A stretch of 64,000 nucleotides of DNA from Blasia pusilla (GCA_050084515.1 CM114271.1:45942001-46006000); one strand, 5' to 3'; positions 22,422 to 35,850 are shown, counted from the stretch's first letter. Notes: generated by a model from the letters alone, not told the origin. Numbers and translations: made by a program.

Positions 22422-23240
22422 CGTGATAAAATGACTTTCTGAGTCACTATTACTTTTAGATATAATGAGATCTTGATCATTACTAAATGACTAAGACAAG
22501 AAGTAACCAGGGAAGTTATCACTTCCCTAGTCATTCTTAAATTATCTCACAAAGCATTAAAAAAATCAAATAAATACCCAATTAATCATCATATAATGAC
22601 AACACTAGTCATCTAGTCATTATTTCCTTAATCTTTGTTTTACCACTAAAGTCATTTATTCACTACTTCTTGAGTCATATTTTATGACATTGAGTCATGT
22701 GTGAGAAGCAATAACTAGCAAAGTGACTACCCATATACACTCTTTCACGACAGGTCATACTAGAAAAACTAGTGCAGTCATCTATAACCCCTTTCAATTG
22801 ATAGTTCCTCCATGTGTCTATTTTTCATTGGATAAAATGGGCGTATTTCCATGTGTTTATATAAAATAATTAGGCTAGTGATTGCATGATACAGGGCATA
22901 ATGACAATACCATTTTTTTGGTCTTTTAGTCCACATCATAAGCTGATATGTCATGATTTATTCCATGTAACCTGTTGACATGGAGCTATTCACTATTGAC
23001 ACATCATCCACGTGATGTGTTAATCAATTTTACAAGTCATCTTCATGACGTGGTAGTTATTACTATATGACTCAATCATTGGATCATTTCATATTCCACG
23101 TCAGCAAACTATTATAGTCATGCATGTCATTTAGAACATATGATTCGGCCTTCATGATTTTGCTAGTCATTAGTCATTAATAATCATTGTTCATGATAAA
23201 CGACTAATCCTAGTCATAAGAAATTCATTTTCTTCTAGTG
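22422..23240. mobile_element. CACTA-like non-autonomous DNA transposon, about 820 bp
   Basis: The right end, read as complement, is CACTAGAAGAAAATGAATTT. The left end (GTGATAAAATGACTTTCTGA) aligns with it after a small gap. Many short direct and inverted AGTCAT/ATGACT words fill both subterminal regions, which is characteristic of CACTA transposase-binding arrays. The left terminus has decayed and no 3-bp target duplication is evident. No coding capacity. A similar right end lies at about 30341. Confidence 0.55.
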
Positions 23241-23859
23241 ATCTTATCCAAATAATTCCATCTAACATTTACATAAGCATCATTGACAACGAGGATGTAT
23301 ATTTCATAGTTCAAATTCTTTACAATCATTCGTATAGCGTACATAGATTTATGTGGCTATGCTAAAAGGAATATTCTTAGCCTCTCCTATCAACTTTGGT
23401 ACTATATGCCCAACATGTTTTTTTTGTTCATGGGTCGAATATATGTAAGGCAGGACTAAGCATTCATCATCCCACAAGGCATCTTTCCAATCTCCAACCC
23501 ATATGAATGGCTCAAAATTGGATCAAAAAATGGATGAAAATGTTCCTAGCATGAAAATCGATATGAAGAACTCCACGTTTGTGGACTTTCTTTATGTTAA
23601 AAAGAAGGAAACCCACAAATTGGATGATATTTGATGCTATCATGTGACATTTGATCTTCTAGAACTCTCTTTTAACTCGCCCTTCCGTTCTTCAAGGTAT
23701 GGCTTGCTTCCATCCAATTTTCAAGGAGTTTGTCATTTCAGTATGGATAGATGGCACGTAGTGGATCCTCTACCAACCTTCCCATCATGGGAACTATTCC
23801 TCAATGTAAAAAGAAAGATGTTTGCTTTTGTTTTACATTGAGGAAAATGTTGGGCAGTG
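23241..23859. repeat. spacer with a 15-bp perfect hairpin at 23797-23845
   Basis: Arms 23797-23811 and 23831-23845 (TTCCTCAATGTAAAA and its complement) flank a 19-nt loop. The rest of this stretch has an open frame at 23644-23841 with no motif. Nothing else recognised. Confidence 0.6.
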
Positions 23860-24005
23860 GTGCAGGCTAGCCGAGCCCATGTGTACTTTGTAGGCATGGC
23901 AAGCTTGAGTGCGATCCTCGAGCATTCAACCCTATACGGATATGTCCGTCCTTGGAACAAATGTAAGTCCGCAAACATGAACTTTATCTATGTGCAACCT
24001 TTTCT
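23860..24005. mobile_element. right-end relic of the GTTGCAC MITE family
   Basis: Contains GCCGAGCCCATG, ATGTCCGTCC, AAGTCCGC and a terminal TATGTGCAACC, matching the right side of the 6.04-6.36 kb copy. The left inverted end is not convincing. Confidence 0.45.
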
Positions 24006-26029
24006 TCGCCCCCCCCCTCGTGCTTATAAGATATATGTAAGAAAATAAGGAAATAATGTTTAACACTTTTACAACATGGAAGCTATTCATAATATGATGG
24101 AGATATGTATGATGAATGATGTTGAAAGTATACATTCAATAAGAAAAAAATATTTATAGATAGGATAAAACTAATATAATAAAAGGTAAGATTGGAAAAT
24201 TATAAGAAATGAGTAATACATGTGTAGAAAAAAGAAAGAAAGAGTTGATCTACATTGATGAAATTAAATGCAATAAATATGGTTTTATTGGGATCATAAA
24301 TATTGTAGTAGTATAGGTATGTTCATGATTTTTTTGTTTTTATTTTTATTACTAATGGTGTATATAAGACAATCTTCTTTAATCTATAAAAATTAATGTA
24401 AGGAGAATTTTTCCAATATTTTAAATAATATTTGGGTATAGTGGAATGTGCATTTGCATATTCATTGCATTTTCAAAATCTATATGCAATAAAAAATAAG
24501 TTTGCATGCTCCTGAAGCATGAATTTTGCGGAAGCAAAAATGTATGTGTATTTAAATATGTGTTATTCTTTAAATTATGATCATCATTATATGTTTTATC
24601 ATAGAGTGATGATTTCCCAATCACAAGAACTCCATACCATTATGAACATCAACAACTCATGGTAGGTGGAAGTAAATATCACAAATTTGAAATAACCATT
24701 TGTTTACACCAAGAAATGTACATATAAGTTATTTAGGCTATATAGGAATAGTGTTGTATTATCAAGACTTGGTAATTTGTGTAGAGAAAAAGGAGCGAAG
24801 TTTCATTGTTCATATGTAATATATGAGCCATAAGGAATTTGACGTGAGATATATATTATTTTTAATATTAATATTTCTTATTTAGATGATAGTTTTGAGA
24901 TAATTAATACATGCTTTAACTACGACATTGAAATAATCAATGATTGTAGTTGTTGTTCACATGATTATATCAATCATATTTAATTACTGCGTCCAATCGT
25001 GGTTGCCGATTTGAGTTTTTGCATTGATTGTTTTAGTCATATACGTAACTTCATCAATCATTGTTTATTATTTCACAAGAGATAGTTAATTACTGCACCA
25101 TATAGTGTTGGCCAACCTCATTTATTACTTACGTCCAATTAGATAACTTATGTGAGTCCAAAGTTAGGGACTCTTTGTTCTTGTCTTAGCATGACTGAAG
25201 ATAAATCTATAATCAAATAACACGAAGGTAGATAAGATTTGAGACATAAGATCGATTTGAAAATATCCCTTTTGGAAAAATATTTGTTTACTGCATATAA
25301 ATCTTGAACCAATAATCAAAATAATCATATCATTATCAAGTTTATACTACCACAATATACAAGATTCAAGATTTACTATAGTCACATTTTGTAAAACATG
25401 AAAAATCCGCTAGTACAAACGAGTAAAGATGGTTTCCAAAATATAAATCAAGTCATTGATATATGGTTAGAAAATTTGAAAGCCACAAATAATATAAATC
25501 CTAATGCACGAGCTTCTTCAAATTCAACGATGGTCAGATGATCGAAGTTGCAAGCGTATCTACAAGTGTGAGTTGAGCAGGTTTATCCATTATATTATAC
25601 TCCCATACTTGATAATCAAGTTGCGTCGTATCATTTTTAACCAAACCAAGTCCAATGTCCTTTCCATGAAACTTGTCATGCCTACTCAAGCCTGAAACTA
25701 CTTCATGACCCATAACATTTTGGTTGAGTTGTGTAAGATATGCATCATCTCCCAATTTCAATTGTATGCGTGGCATTTCAATTAGGAAGTTAATTGTTAG
25801 CATAGCAATACTATACAAATTGATAAGCTAAAATATTCTCAATATCTTTGAGAAGGTCATTACCTAAGTGAAGGCCTACAAAATGAAAAGTATGCTTCTA
25901 AATTTTTTCCTTCAGGTCCGAGTCTTATAGTAAGGACGTTCAAGGCATCCATTAAAACGGATAATAGGTGCCAAGGTCCTTCGAGGATTGATAGGCTAGG
26001 CTCAACATCCATCAGAGCCGCCAACTAGG
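24006..26029. other. AT-rich spacer, nothing recognised
   Basis: Very AT-rich with short frames only. The minus frame at 25534-25818 has no recognisable motif. Confidence 0.5.
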
Positions 26030-26099
26030 CCCTTATAATCCAAGATAAGAGACTGTACTCATTAAGTAGTGTCTGTCGTAGCCTTGCGACCATAGACCC

Positions 26100-26651
26100 C
26101 GCGCTATGGTTGGACGATGCTTGAGACTAGGATGGGTGTAGAGAGAGAAGCAAGTGAAGAAGGTACCATATGAGAGGAGGGAGACACTCTCATATAGTGT
26201 GAGTGCTGACCAAACAACGTGTTTGTGCTGAGCTTCCAAGTATCAACCAAGAAACTCTTCACCACACCATCTACTTTACCTGATTGGGATCCCCAATAGA
26301 CATTACTCACCAGTGCATCAACTTTGGGCAATGAATCAAGGCTACTGAATGTGTTGAACAATTCTGGTGCTACCAGCTTAGCAATATCATCATATGCTCT
26401 TGCTATATGTGTTGTGAATTTTGCGCAGGAGACCAAGTAATGACTAGAGGTTTCATCCCCATCGTCACACAAGGCGCAAGTTGTGTTCCCATCCTGCTTT
26501 TCTTATGGTTCAAGGGGATTGCTCCCATTCTCAACTTGAACTTGAGCCGGATTCCCAAGCAAGGGGTTCCCCGCAAATAGTTCTTCAGTTCTGCCTTCTT
26601 GGGATATATCGTCAAAAGAGAGAGGTCAGAAATTTTTATGGCTTCCTCCAT
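26100..26651 (-). pseudogene. distal ORF2 region with Cys/His knuckle of the 26-28.5 kb LINE
   Basis: One frame gives LRGTPCLGIRLKFKLRMGAI and then CVTMG. After a one-base shift the trace continues CDDGDETSSHYLVSCAKF, the C-x-n-H-x-C motif found at the C-terminus of LINE ORF2 proteins (compare CRFCKSGLVDDEHHYLFDC in the 48-53 kb LINE and CRLC..EEHMFVRC at 35.5 kb). Frameshifted and therefore non-functional. Confidence 0.7.
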
Positions 26652-26992
26652 GCTATTTTGCTATGAGCGTTTGCCCACTGCTCCGGTTATGGTATCCACG
26701 AATGCTTTCTCATCTTGCTCCCACAATTCAGGCCTTGCTGGGAGCTTGGATGCTTGCACAATCTCTTAAACCTTTTTCGTCCAAAATTTGGCCTGCTTTA
26801 CGAGTCTTCTTTGGGTCCAGGTTTTCCCCATCACCTCTTTAGGATAGCGATGGGAGTCCATTATCTCCAGCTGCCTCCACCATTTCAACTTGGCGAGGGC
26901 ACGTCTATCCTCCAAGAGTTCCATACCTAGTTTTGATCTCATACCAACTCGGGCTGTTCGTGATGAAGTTGACATCATACCCCGAAATGCCT

Positions 26993-27991
26993 TCAGATGC
27001 ACAACTTCAAGCCTATCCCTTTTTTGGTGTTGGCATCCCACACAGCTGCCCCGTATTCCAGCAAGGGACGAATGGTATGCAAAATGATAGAGCGCTTTAC
27101 TTCTGATATGATATCCCGGAAGTGTAGGAATCTAGACAGACCGTTCACCTTCTTGTGGCCTTTCTCATTAGTCTTCTTAATGTGTGCATCCCACATGTAA
27201 TCTTCCAAAAATTTTATTCCCCGATAGGTGTATGTAGCCACATGGGGGATCTCTTGTTTGCCCCAGTACCACTGTTGGTCTTGGTCCTCCTCCTTGGCAT
27301 TGAAAATCATCACACCGCACTTCAATACATTTACCTCCATGCCCCACATGCCACACCACATTTTGGTGAGGGAGATCATCTCTTGGAGTTTCTCTCCTAT
27401 TTCCTCGAGGCCACCAAAGTCATCAGTAAACATGAGGGCAACAATAGAGCTCTTGCCCACCTGTATGCCTAGTCCACAATCCTCCATTTCTTCCAATAGG
27501 GAATTCACAAAAATGTTGAAGATGGTGGGGAAGAGCGGGCATCCTTGAGCCACTCCTTGCTTGATGTTGAATGTCCTACTCTTTTGGCCATTCACCATAA
27601 CTCTACTCCTTGTGTTCTGGTACATCTTCTCCACCACCCTCCACATTTTCCCTCTCAGCCCCGCCTTCCACAAGCTATAAGATAGCCCTTCACGCCATAC
27701 AGTGTCGTATGCCTTCTTGAGGTCCAAGAAGAAGCAATAGGTGGGTTTTCCCTCTTTTTTCCTACCCTAGATAATCTTACTGAAGATGAAGATGTGATCC
27801 ACGCATCCTTGGGCTTGCCGGAAGCGAGCTTGGCCTTCCTTGATGACAAAATTCTCCTCCTGGTACACAAAGATCCTATTGTTGAGTATATGGCAGAGGA
27901 GCTTCTCGACTACACTCAGCAATGTAATACCCTTGTAGTTTCCAGGTACTTCTTGCTCACCCTTCTTGAAGAGGTTCACGATGACTCCCAT
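26993..27991 (-). pseudogene. reverse transcriptase of the 26-28.5 kb LINE
   Basis: The 244-codon frame at 27727-26993 starts in motif A (MDLKKAYDTVWREGL), has motif B as GVAQGCPLFPTIFN and motif C as MFTDDFGGLEE. The FTDD keeps both catalytic aspartates; the usual residue before them is Ala. The preceding block (27991-27767) carries NNRIFVYQEENFVIKEGQAR. A frame break lies between 27767 and 27727. These are the hallmark motifs of non-LTR RTs. The palm is intact at residue level, making it the best preserved RT in the window, but the ORF as a whole is broken. Confidence 0.85.
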
Positions 27992-28501
27992 CCGCCATTA
28001 TTGTGGGATGACTTCTGCCCGCCAAACCAGGTTGAAGAGACTCTCTAGAGAACGAGCCATAGCAGCATCGCCATACTTCAACAGCTCATTCACAAACTCA
28101 TCACGACCGCTTGCTTTGTGGTTCATAAGTTCTTTGATTGATGCTCCCACCTCAGCCAAGGAGAACCAATCATTATATGAGTTGCCCAGCTCCACCTCAT
28201 CATCTACCTTCTCAAAGTTATACTCTTCAAGGGATGTCCGAGCAGGCTTCCTGCCTAACTCCTTGTAACACATGTCGGATCTGTTTAGCCATGGTCACCA
28301 TTCCAACATCTTTTCTCTTCAAGGCCTTTAGGTCATTTTTGTCCCCGGCCTTGCTCAATTTTTGCACTTCCATCCATAACTTTTTCTGATTCTTAGTGAA
28401 ATTCTTATTGATGGATGAGTATGTTGCTTGGTTCAATTTCTTCTTGTCATTGTGCTTGCATAGGGCCACATACTCTGCCCACAAGGATGCATCGTCCGTG
28501 G

Positions 28502-29082
<581 letters not shown>

Positions 29083-29170
29083 GTCGTAGCTCATCGACTA
29101 GGAGCTCGCACGCATCTTTAGGAGACTCGGGTTCGACACTGGCTAGGAGCAGTCTTTACTATTATGATTT
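29083..29170 (+). mobile_element. tRNA-derived SINE-like head
   Basis: An A-box-like TAGCTCATCGACTAGG and a B-box GGGTTCGACAC sit about 35 bp apart. The D-arm stem GCTC/GAGC can pair, but acceptor and T stems do not, so this is not a working tRNA. A T-rich stretch follows at 29168-29186. The layout matches tRNA-related plant SINEs (pol III internal promoter, T-rich 3' part). The exact ends are unknown. Confidence 0.5.
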
Positions 29171-29482
29171 TCTTCTATTTTTTTAAGAGTTGAGACGCCA
29201 CAACCATATTGCAAATACTTTGCGTATGTTTCATACCATATACTTTCACAACTAATCTAGCAAGGTTAGTGTCTAATTTAAATTATTTTTAAAAGTTGCT
29301 TTTCCACTTTTGATGTATTTTTCATGAAGACTTTCTGATAATAATTTTATTCAAAAGATCAAATTTATTAATTTTCTATTATATTTTTGTATAGGATTTT
29401 CTTAAATAAAACGTATGGTTTGATTATTTGGGATCCATCTTCAATTGCATTGATTATTGTTTCAATTAATTATTATTTACTT
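29171..29482. other. AT-rich spacer, nothing recognised
   Basis: No coding trace or shared repeat seen. Confidence 0.45.
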
Positions 29483-29979
29483 ATGGCTGCACAAAAATGA
29501 AAAAGTTCGTCCCTAGGACGGACTTGAATTGCAAGAGGTAAGGCTCATAGTTATAGTTCATGATGAAAGGTAGGGAAAGGGAAAGTGGGTAAGGAGGAAG
29601 GAAGTGGACGTAGAAGAAGGAAGCAACGAGAAAGTATGGAACACATAGACAACTGGGGGGATTGAGAAAGAAGGGGAAGGTGTTGGATTGTCTCACCACG
29701 ACAGAGCAAAGAAAGTACGTTGCAAATTAGACTTCCAAATTCAGAAAGCAACGATGGCTTCTATCACAGTATGTTGCCAAAGTAGTTGACTTTAGTACTA
29801 GGCGGACGAAGCTAGAGGAATTGTTAGAGGTAGCTACAGATAGGAAGGATTTGATAGTGTTCCTTATGAATATAGTGAATGGGCATAGGACTGGAGCATT
29901 TGGTGGCCCATATGAACAAGTCCTCCCATAGGACATATATAAGTCCACGGACGCGGAATTTGTCCATATGTGATCTTAT
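29483..29979 (+). mobile_element. hAT-like MITE with 8-bp target duplication (GTTGCAC family)
   Basis: ATTTACTT flanks the element exactly on both sides (29475-29482 and 29980-29987). An 8-bp duplication is the hAT signature. The left end begins ATGGCTGCACA and the right end, as complement, ATAAGATCACA. Subterminal blocks CCCTAGGACGGAC (left) and CCACGGACGCGGA (right) match other members. The interior (open frames on the minus strand at 29481-29751) has no recognised transposase. Confidence 0.75.
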
Positions 29980-30119
29980 ATTTACTTGTTATTATAAATT
30001 TTGGATTTCATAGTCTATGATTGAAAAATTAATGAATGTTCATAATTTTCTATTTATAATGAGATTGAAAATTTTAATCAATATTTAAATAAGAACTTCT
30101 CCAATTTATTTTTTAATAG

Positions 30120-30341
30120 ATATGTGTGTAAAGAATGACCAAGATGATTGAACTAGTCATGGTATATGACTTATAAATGATTCATTTGTGTTACTATTTG
30201 AGGCGTTGATTTATGACTATTTGAGTTTTCTATATTATTCACAACGACTAAACCAATTGAGTCATACTTTTTTTCATTTCATTGATAAATCATTCATAGT
30301 AGAGTCATAAATTTCATAATTATCTTCTAGTGGAAATCGCC
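30120..30341. mobile_element. possible CACTA-like right end
   Basis: Ends ATAATTATCTTCTAGTG, complement CACTAGAAGATAATTAT, and is rich in AGTCAT/ATGACT words like the 22.4-23.2 kb element. The left limit is arbitrary because no left terminus was identified. Confidence 0.35.
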
Positions 30342-30399
30342 ACCTAAGGGCCCTAAATTTTCTCACTTAGAGCCATGCAAAGAGAGGAAATCCTATCAA

Positions 30400-31260
30400 T
30401 CAAGGATTGTGAGAGCTTAAAGAAAAAAGTGAGAAGTGGAATTTCTCGAAGATACTATGGCACCAAATTGATTTGAGATCAAATAAGATCTACATATATG
30501 CTCACTTATTGGAGAAATTTTATACATAGGGTGGAACAACCGAAGATGTTGATCAAATGTGGGTGGAGAATTTCTTATGTTGAGCTCTTACAAAGATGCA
30601 AAGAAGAAGTCGCAATGGAGTCAAGGTGAACCTTGCAATTAGCCAAAATTTGGGATGTGGATATATGGACATGTGATGATCAAGCAAATTGGGTTCCTCT
30701 TCATGAATATAGTGTGATAAAAAAGAGAAAAGTATACTAATCTCTTACTTGGGAGTACATCTCAATGCACCTTTGGGCAACGAAGGGGTGGGAGGATTAG
30801 AGGAGTCGCAAGGGTACTCATAAAAAAAATTCGAAATCATTAATGTGGATGAGGCTAAGATGATCCTAACCCAAAAGAAAATCTAGTGGTGAAAATTTAT
30901 TTTAAGTGGAGGGGAAATTTTAAGAAGAAGGTAGAAAAGTAGTCAAAAAAGAAGATGAAGATATGGAAGTTGTGGAGCTAGGAAAAGATGATGCACTAGT
31001 AGCAACATTGATTTATCTCTAGTGAGATATAGTTGAAAAACCTATCCTCAAACAATTGAAAGATACTATGGGAGAATTAGAGGATCAGTGGAGAGGAGTG
31101 ATCATCAATTTGGATGCTGGAGTATTAGAAAATCACATCACGGTGCTCGAAAGTTATTAGACATTGGTGCATAGAGTAGAAACCCTTAGAATGTCATTTA
31201 AGCATGTTGAGAATGGTCGTAATAACATGGAATTTCAATAAGCTCATTTTTTGAATAGGA
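30400..31260 (+). pseudogene. gag-like coiled-coil relic
   Basis: A plus-strand trace with frequent stops reads SGISRRYYGTK, later KDTMGELEDQWRGVI and TLRMSFKHVENGRNNMEFQ. The heptad-like, charged character resembles the central part of retrotransposon gag proteins. No zinc knuckle, protease or LTR could be tied to it. Family uncertain. Confidence 0.35.
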
Positions 31261-32740
31261 TTATAATCCAATTATTGAACTAGAAAGGAAGACGTGTGCT
31301 TATGATGTGGATAGACTTGTCATTGGATTTTCTAATGAATGAATAATTAGAAAATCCTTCACTAGGTTGATTGAGTGAGATGCTCTCAAAGATTACCCCT
31401 AGAATGAGAAGTTAGGAGTAGTGAAGAGGTATAACTCTTCCTAGATGGAGTGGTATGAACACTAAATATTTATAGTTACAAGGGGTTTCTTTTTTTATAT
31501 GAATAAGATCAACTATACTTCTTGAGAGGGAAGACGCCTTAGGGCTTTTTAACAAATACTAGTTGATTTCTTTCCATTATCAGAATATATGTGTTTCATG
31601 CATGGGTTGATGCTACACTAGATCACTTGGTGCTCCCAATGAAGATTGAGTCATGAAGAAATAAGTGAGTGCTTGTTTGAGTCGAAGATCATTGTGAATT
31701 TTTTTTGGAAGAACGCTTGAGAAGAATTCGATTCTCCAATGTTGAAGATGGTATCCCTTATAAATATGAAGAGAATTTTATACACAAAAAAGACCAAAAA
31801 AATGTTTGGAATGTAAGAGCTTTCCAACAAGAGGGATCTTATGCTAAGACTGGAACAAAATCCGTAAGAATCGGGGAAGAACTTTGTTATCCTCTCTTAC
31901 TTATGTTTTTTCAAAGAGAAGGTCTTGGGTTCAAGGGAAAGTTTAATTCCAAAATTAGTAAAGTTTCTTGAAAGGGATAATTGCATTTTTTATTGGATAA
32001 AGAAAATAAAGAAGGAAGAATAAGGATATGATAGATAGAATAATCAAATCACGAGACATAGTTGTGATAAACTTGATTTTTTCATAATTTTCCCTTGAGA
32101 ATAAACCTATTTAAATGGAATTTGTGTTGGAATCAATTTTGGAGTGTGATAGGGACCAAATTATTGTTTTTTATCTATATGTATATATGTTGGTTGTTGG
32201 TCAATCAAGTGACAAAAATTTTGTGAGATGGATTTTTTTTTATACAATCCTATTGTATGAACTAAGTGACTCAATACATACCAAGGTTTCATATAAAAGT
32301 TATATGCTATATACACCTTTCTTTGGAGTGATGAGAAATTTTGTTTAGTCTTGTTTGTAAGGAAAATAGTATGTTATCTATATTTAAATGAAAAAATATT
32401 GCTTAATTATGTTTGTGGTTTGTGTATATGATTTTCCTGTTCATCTTAATATTCAATTTATTATAGAGACCAAGTGAATTATGAATTTTGAAGCCTCCAC
32501 AAATATTAAGTTTAGATAGAGGACTAGTCAAGTACGCGTGATATGCAATAGAATGTGATTTTTTTCAATCTATTTTGTTGACTATAATTTTATGCAACAT
32601 TTGGTATAATTGTATGGCACATGTCAACAAGGATCATCTCATGCAATTAGGACTTGTAGATTTTGTAAGTCCATCAGTCTTGTAAAGAAATTATAAATTA
32701 CATAGTTGTGATTTGGGATGTGTTGCCATGTAATCAATTC
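31261..32740. other. spacer; unassigned frames at 31705-31971 and 32115-32348
   Basis: The 31705 frame (88 codons, basic) and the 32115 frame (hydrophobic) show no known motif. They may be further pieces of the gag-like relic. Confidence 0.4.
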
Positions 32741-33067
32741 GGTTGGATTCTCAATATCCACTTCTATGAGCACCATTAATCTGATCGGCCCCCTTATATG
32801 AGGAGAAACCTAGATTGATGGTTCCGACTTAGCCGTTGAAGGAGTCATAGTAATATAACGTAGGTGGTTTATGGAGTAGGCTAGGTTATAAAAATAGGTT
32901 AAAAACCCTAGTTTCCCGAGTATTAAAATAGTCGAGAGCTGCAGCGGTAGCACATTCTTGTATGTCGAGTTATCTTCATGTTCAGGTTCCATCGAAGCTC
33001 TTCTGTGAGCGCACGGACGGACTAGGCCACTTTGTATCTTCAAGTTTTGTAAAGATTTCAGCAACAC
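32741..33067 (+). repeat. copia-type LTR copy A, decayed, with internal deletion
   Basis: Begins GGTTGGATTCTCAATATCC (TG terminus mutated) and shares the GATCGGCCCCCTT, GATTGATGGTTCCGAC and GCACGGACGGACTAGGCC blocks with the LTRs at 38.6, 57.0, 59.1 and 61.2 kb. It lacks the central GC-rich part (CCTGACGCGTCGCGGAGG) present at 61.2 kb, and its 3' end diverges after GATTTCAG. No target duplication found. Confidence 0.8.
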
Positions 33068-35208
33068 AAAATATTGAAATAAGAAAAATCTTACCTGATG
33101 CATTTTGTGACATATGTCATGAATGCATGTTTAATTCACCATCTTCAATCTCTTTTGCAATTACTCGTTTTTTCTTCTTCTTTATCCATCGTTCCAAGTC
33201 TAAAGCACTATCCAAGTAGCGAAAGGGGTTTATAGTCAAAAGGATATAACACACACTACTTAATGAGTATAATATCTAGGTCCTTATTTATTTGGTATGC
33301 AAATTCATTTTTTATGTCTACATAATTTTGTTGAATTACATTTAGTACATGGAAGCAAATTGGAGATTGTCTTCTATTTATTTGAAGGCATTGATGGTTG
33401 CATTGTAGAAAAATGAAATTTAATGAAGCCACATTGGAGATCTCATAATAAAATGAACTATGAGAAATCAATGTAGGATCTTATGAAGAGAAAACATAAT
33501 ATTGAGGTTTAGTTGGGCAAGATATATAAGGTTTAATTATTCCTAAGCGAGGGAGTGTTCATCAAAGTAGTTGTGAACTGCAAGGCACATGATGCGAATG
33601 ACTTAGTGAGTTATTGAGTTGGAGTCTCATTCTCTAATGAGTCTTTGATCTATCTTGGTGGGCAAAATCCATTCCATAGAGGTGACAGGTAGAAATCTTT
33701 ATGAATCCCTCAAGAAAGTTGAGAATAAAGACCCCTCAAATGATGCGGGTTTGATAGTGTCTAGCATGGGCGGATAGTCACTATATATAGTAGATCCTAC
33801 TAAGTCTATCTCCTTATATCAAGAGGAGGATATTTTCATTTCGGATGCTTCGATTCTCAAACTTTAAAGGATGTGTGAATGTCACATTTATAATAAGCCA
33901 AATTGTTCCAAGTAGGAAAAATAAAGGAGGTTTATACATGGACTATAAGAACACTAATGAGAGTTAATAACATGATGGTTTGGGAAATTTGGGTGTGACA
34001 AACAATCCATCTTGACCCAATATCTTATTGATGCGATGGAGTCATTACACCACAACATGAGAATTACAATTATGGTGAATGGCTAACTAAGTGGATTTTG
34101 ACATCAAATAATATATGGTCCAAGGATGGCATTCCTTTACTTGGCCTCCTACCATTATTCCAGGTTTTTTTTAATCATTTTTTTTTGACAAATGGTGACA
34201 TGGAGGTGAATTTGTCGATGTGTGTTGAGTTAATATTTAGTTTCAAAGAGAAGTAGCAATAGTAACACCACTATGGAGTAGAACATGAGATTAGTTGGAT
34301 GACCATAAGCACCTAATTTGGTAATGAACTTGTAGGGGATAACATTTGGGATGGTCAAATGAATTGACTGCTTAATAAGGCCACTTGAAGGTGAAAGGTT
34401 TGAAAAAGTTTATGTAATGTTACAACATCATATGTGAAATGAAGGTAGTTTTTCATTTTCCTAAATTGTCAATATAATATAACATGCCAAAGTTGGGTTC
34501 TAATTAGTCAAATGGGTTGGATTGGAGTTTTACACATAAGAATGTTGTAGAAGTTTTCCCAATGAACTGCCACACTTTCTACAATATCTGAATTTATGAA
34601 ATAAAGTGTTTAGGAACAAACATTAGATATTAACAAATATAATACTATCATCGATAATTTAGTGTGACAATAAGACTCCTATGGGTCTCTTGGATCCCAA
34701 AATATTTTCATGATAGACTGAAACTTGTCTTACTATATCAAAGTATTTTTTAAAGAGAAGGCAATTGATGGAGTAATCCATATCAAGTATTATCCAATAG
34801 AAGAGATGATATCAAAATTGTATATTCATGTGTAGTCTAAAGCATAACATTTTCAACGTATTTAGATTTTTTTGGATTCATTACTACTAAATAAGGATAT
34901 ACTCATTAAGTATAAGGGTTTTAGAGTTAGTAGTTTAAATGTGAATATTAATGTATCATAAAACAAATTATGTTAAATGTACATTATGAAATTGTAACAA
35001 AATTTTGGATTCTTTTTTTAAATAAACATATTTTTTTATTGTATTTTGAAACATTTCATAGTGACATATATAAGCGACAAAATGAGCAAATAAGAACTCA
35101 TACTTACGGATTAAAAGCAATGTGATGATTGCTCGAGGCGGAAGCTCTCTACTTCACCATCACTTATATTGCAAGGATGAGATATCTTGATATTTCTCTC
35201 CATCCTCA
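33068..35208. other. spacer with decayed coding traces, not identified
   Basis: Fragments such as LIYLGGQNPFHRGD (about 33650) and GGLYMDYKNTN (about 33930) suggest an old transposon, but no diagnostic motif survives. Confidence 0.35.
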
Positions 35209-35850
35209 TCAAAATTTACGAGCCACACGTTCCATAGGATAGATTACAGATGTGGTGACTTGGTCTACAAAATGAAATGTAATTGAATCAGATTGGGATT
35301 TGAAACCAATGGCACTCCGCGAGCACCTACTAAAGAGATTTCTCACCATTCTTTGGAGTGGCTCGGGCAAAAAATAAAGTATTATCAACTTCATATTAAT
35401 CTTGTGCTTGTATATTGTGAACAAAGCTACCTACTTGCGGGGATCTCCACTTTCTTATATCATATTATCGCACGACATCAGATTGGGTTTCATAGACTAA
35501 GCATCGAGGAAGGACGATGACTCAAGATTGATAGAAGCGAACGAATTTGTAGGTTATGTGACATAAAAAGTGTTGAGAATGAAGAACATATGTTTGTTAG
35601 ATGTCCAAGATATTAAGATATTAGACTAGCTCATAAAATTGATATGAGGAATTTCTATTTTTTATTACAACTAGTGCCTTATGATTTAAGTTGTTCTATT
35701 AAGGATAACATTACTTATCGCTCAAGTGCTATAGGCATTGGCTAGGATAAGGCCTTTCGGGTCTTTTCCTCTTTTGATTTATTACTTATCATGTATTTTT
35801 TAGCCTTGTGATCCTTTGGGTCCCACGGGGTTGATTTATTTACCATTCAC
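35209..35850 (+). pseudogene. C-terminal fragment of an L1-like LINE (third LINE)
   Basis: The plus frame 35293-35520 ends IARHQIGFHRLSIEEGR. After a break it continues RSERICRLC, VENEEHMFVRCPRY, giving a C-x2-C-x-n-H-x4-C knuckle in the same position as in the other two LINEs. Downstream 'tgggtcccacgggg' and 'gatttatttaccattcacc' parallel the 'ggggtccccgtgg' and ATTC-type tail of the 48-53 kb LINE, so the 3' end lies near 35850. RT is absent, so this is a short 5'-truncated copy. Confidence 0.65.

Noticed and set aside
29083-29152. Functional tRNA gene
   Set aside because: The acceptor and T stems do not pair and no anticodon arm forms; only the promoter boxes and D-arm are tRNA-like.
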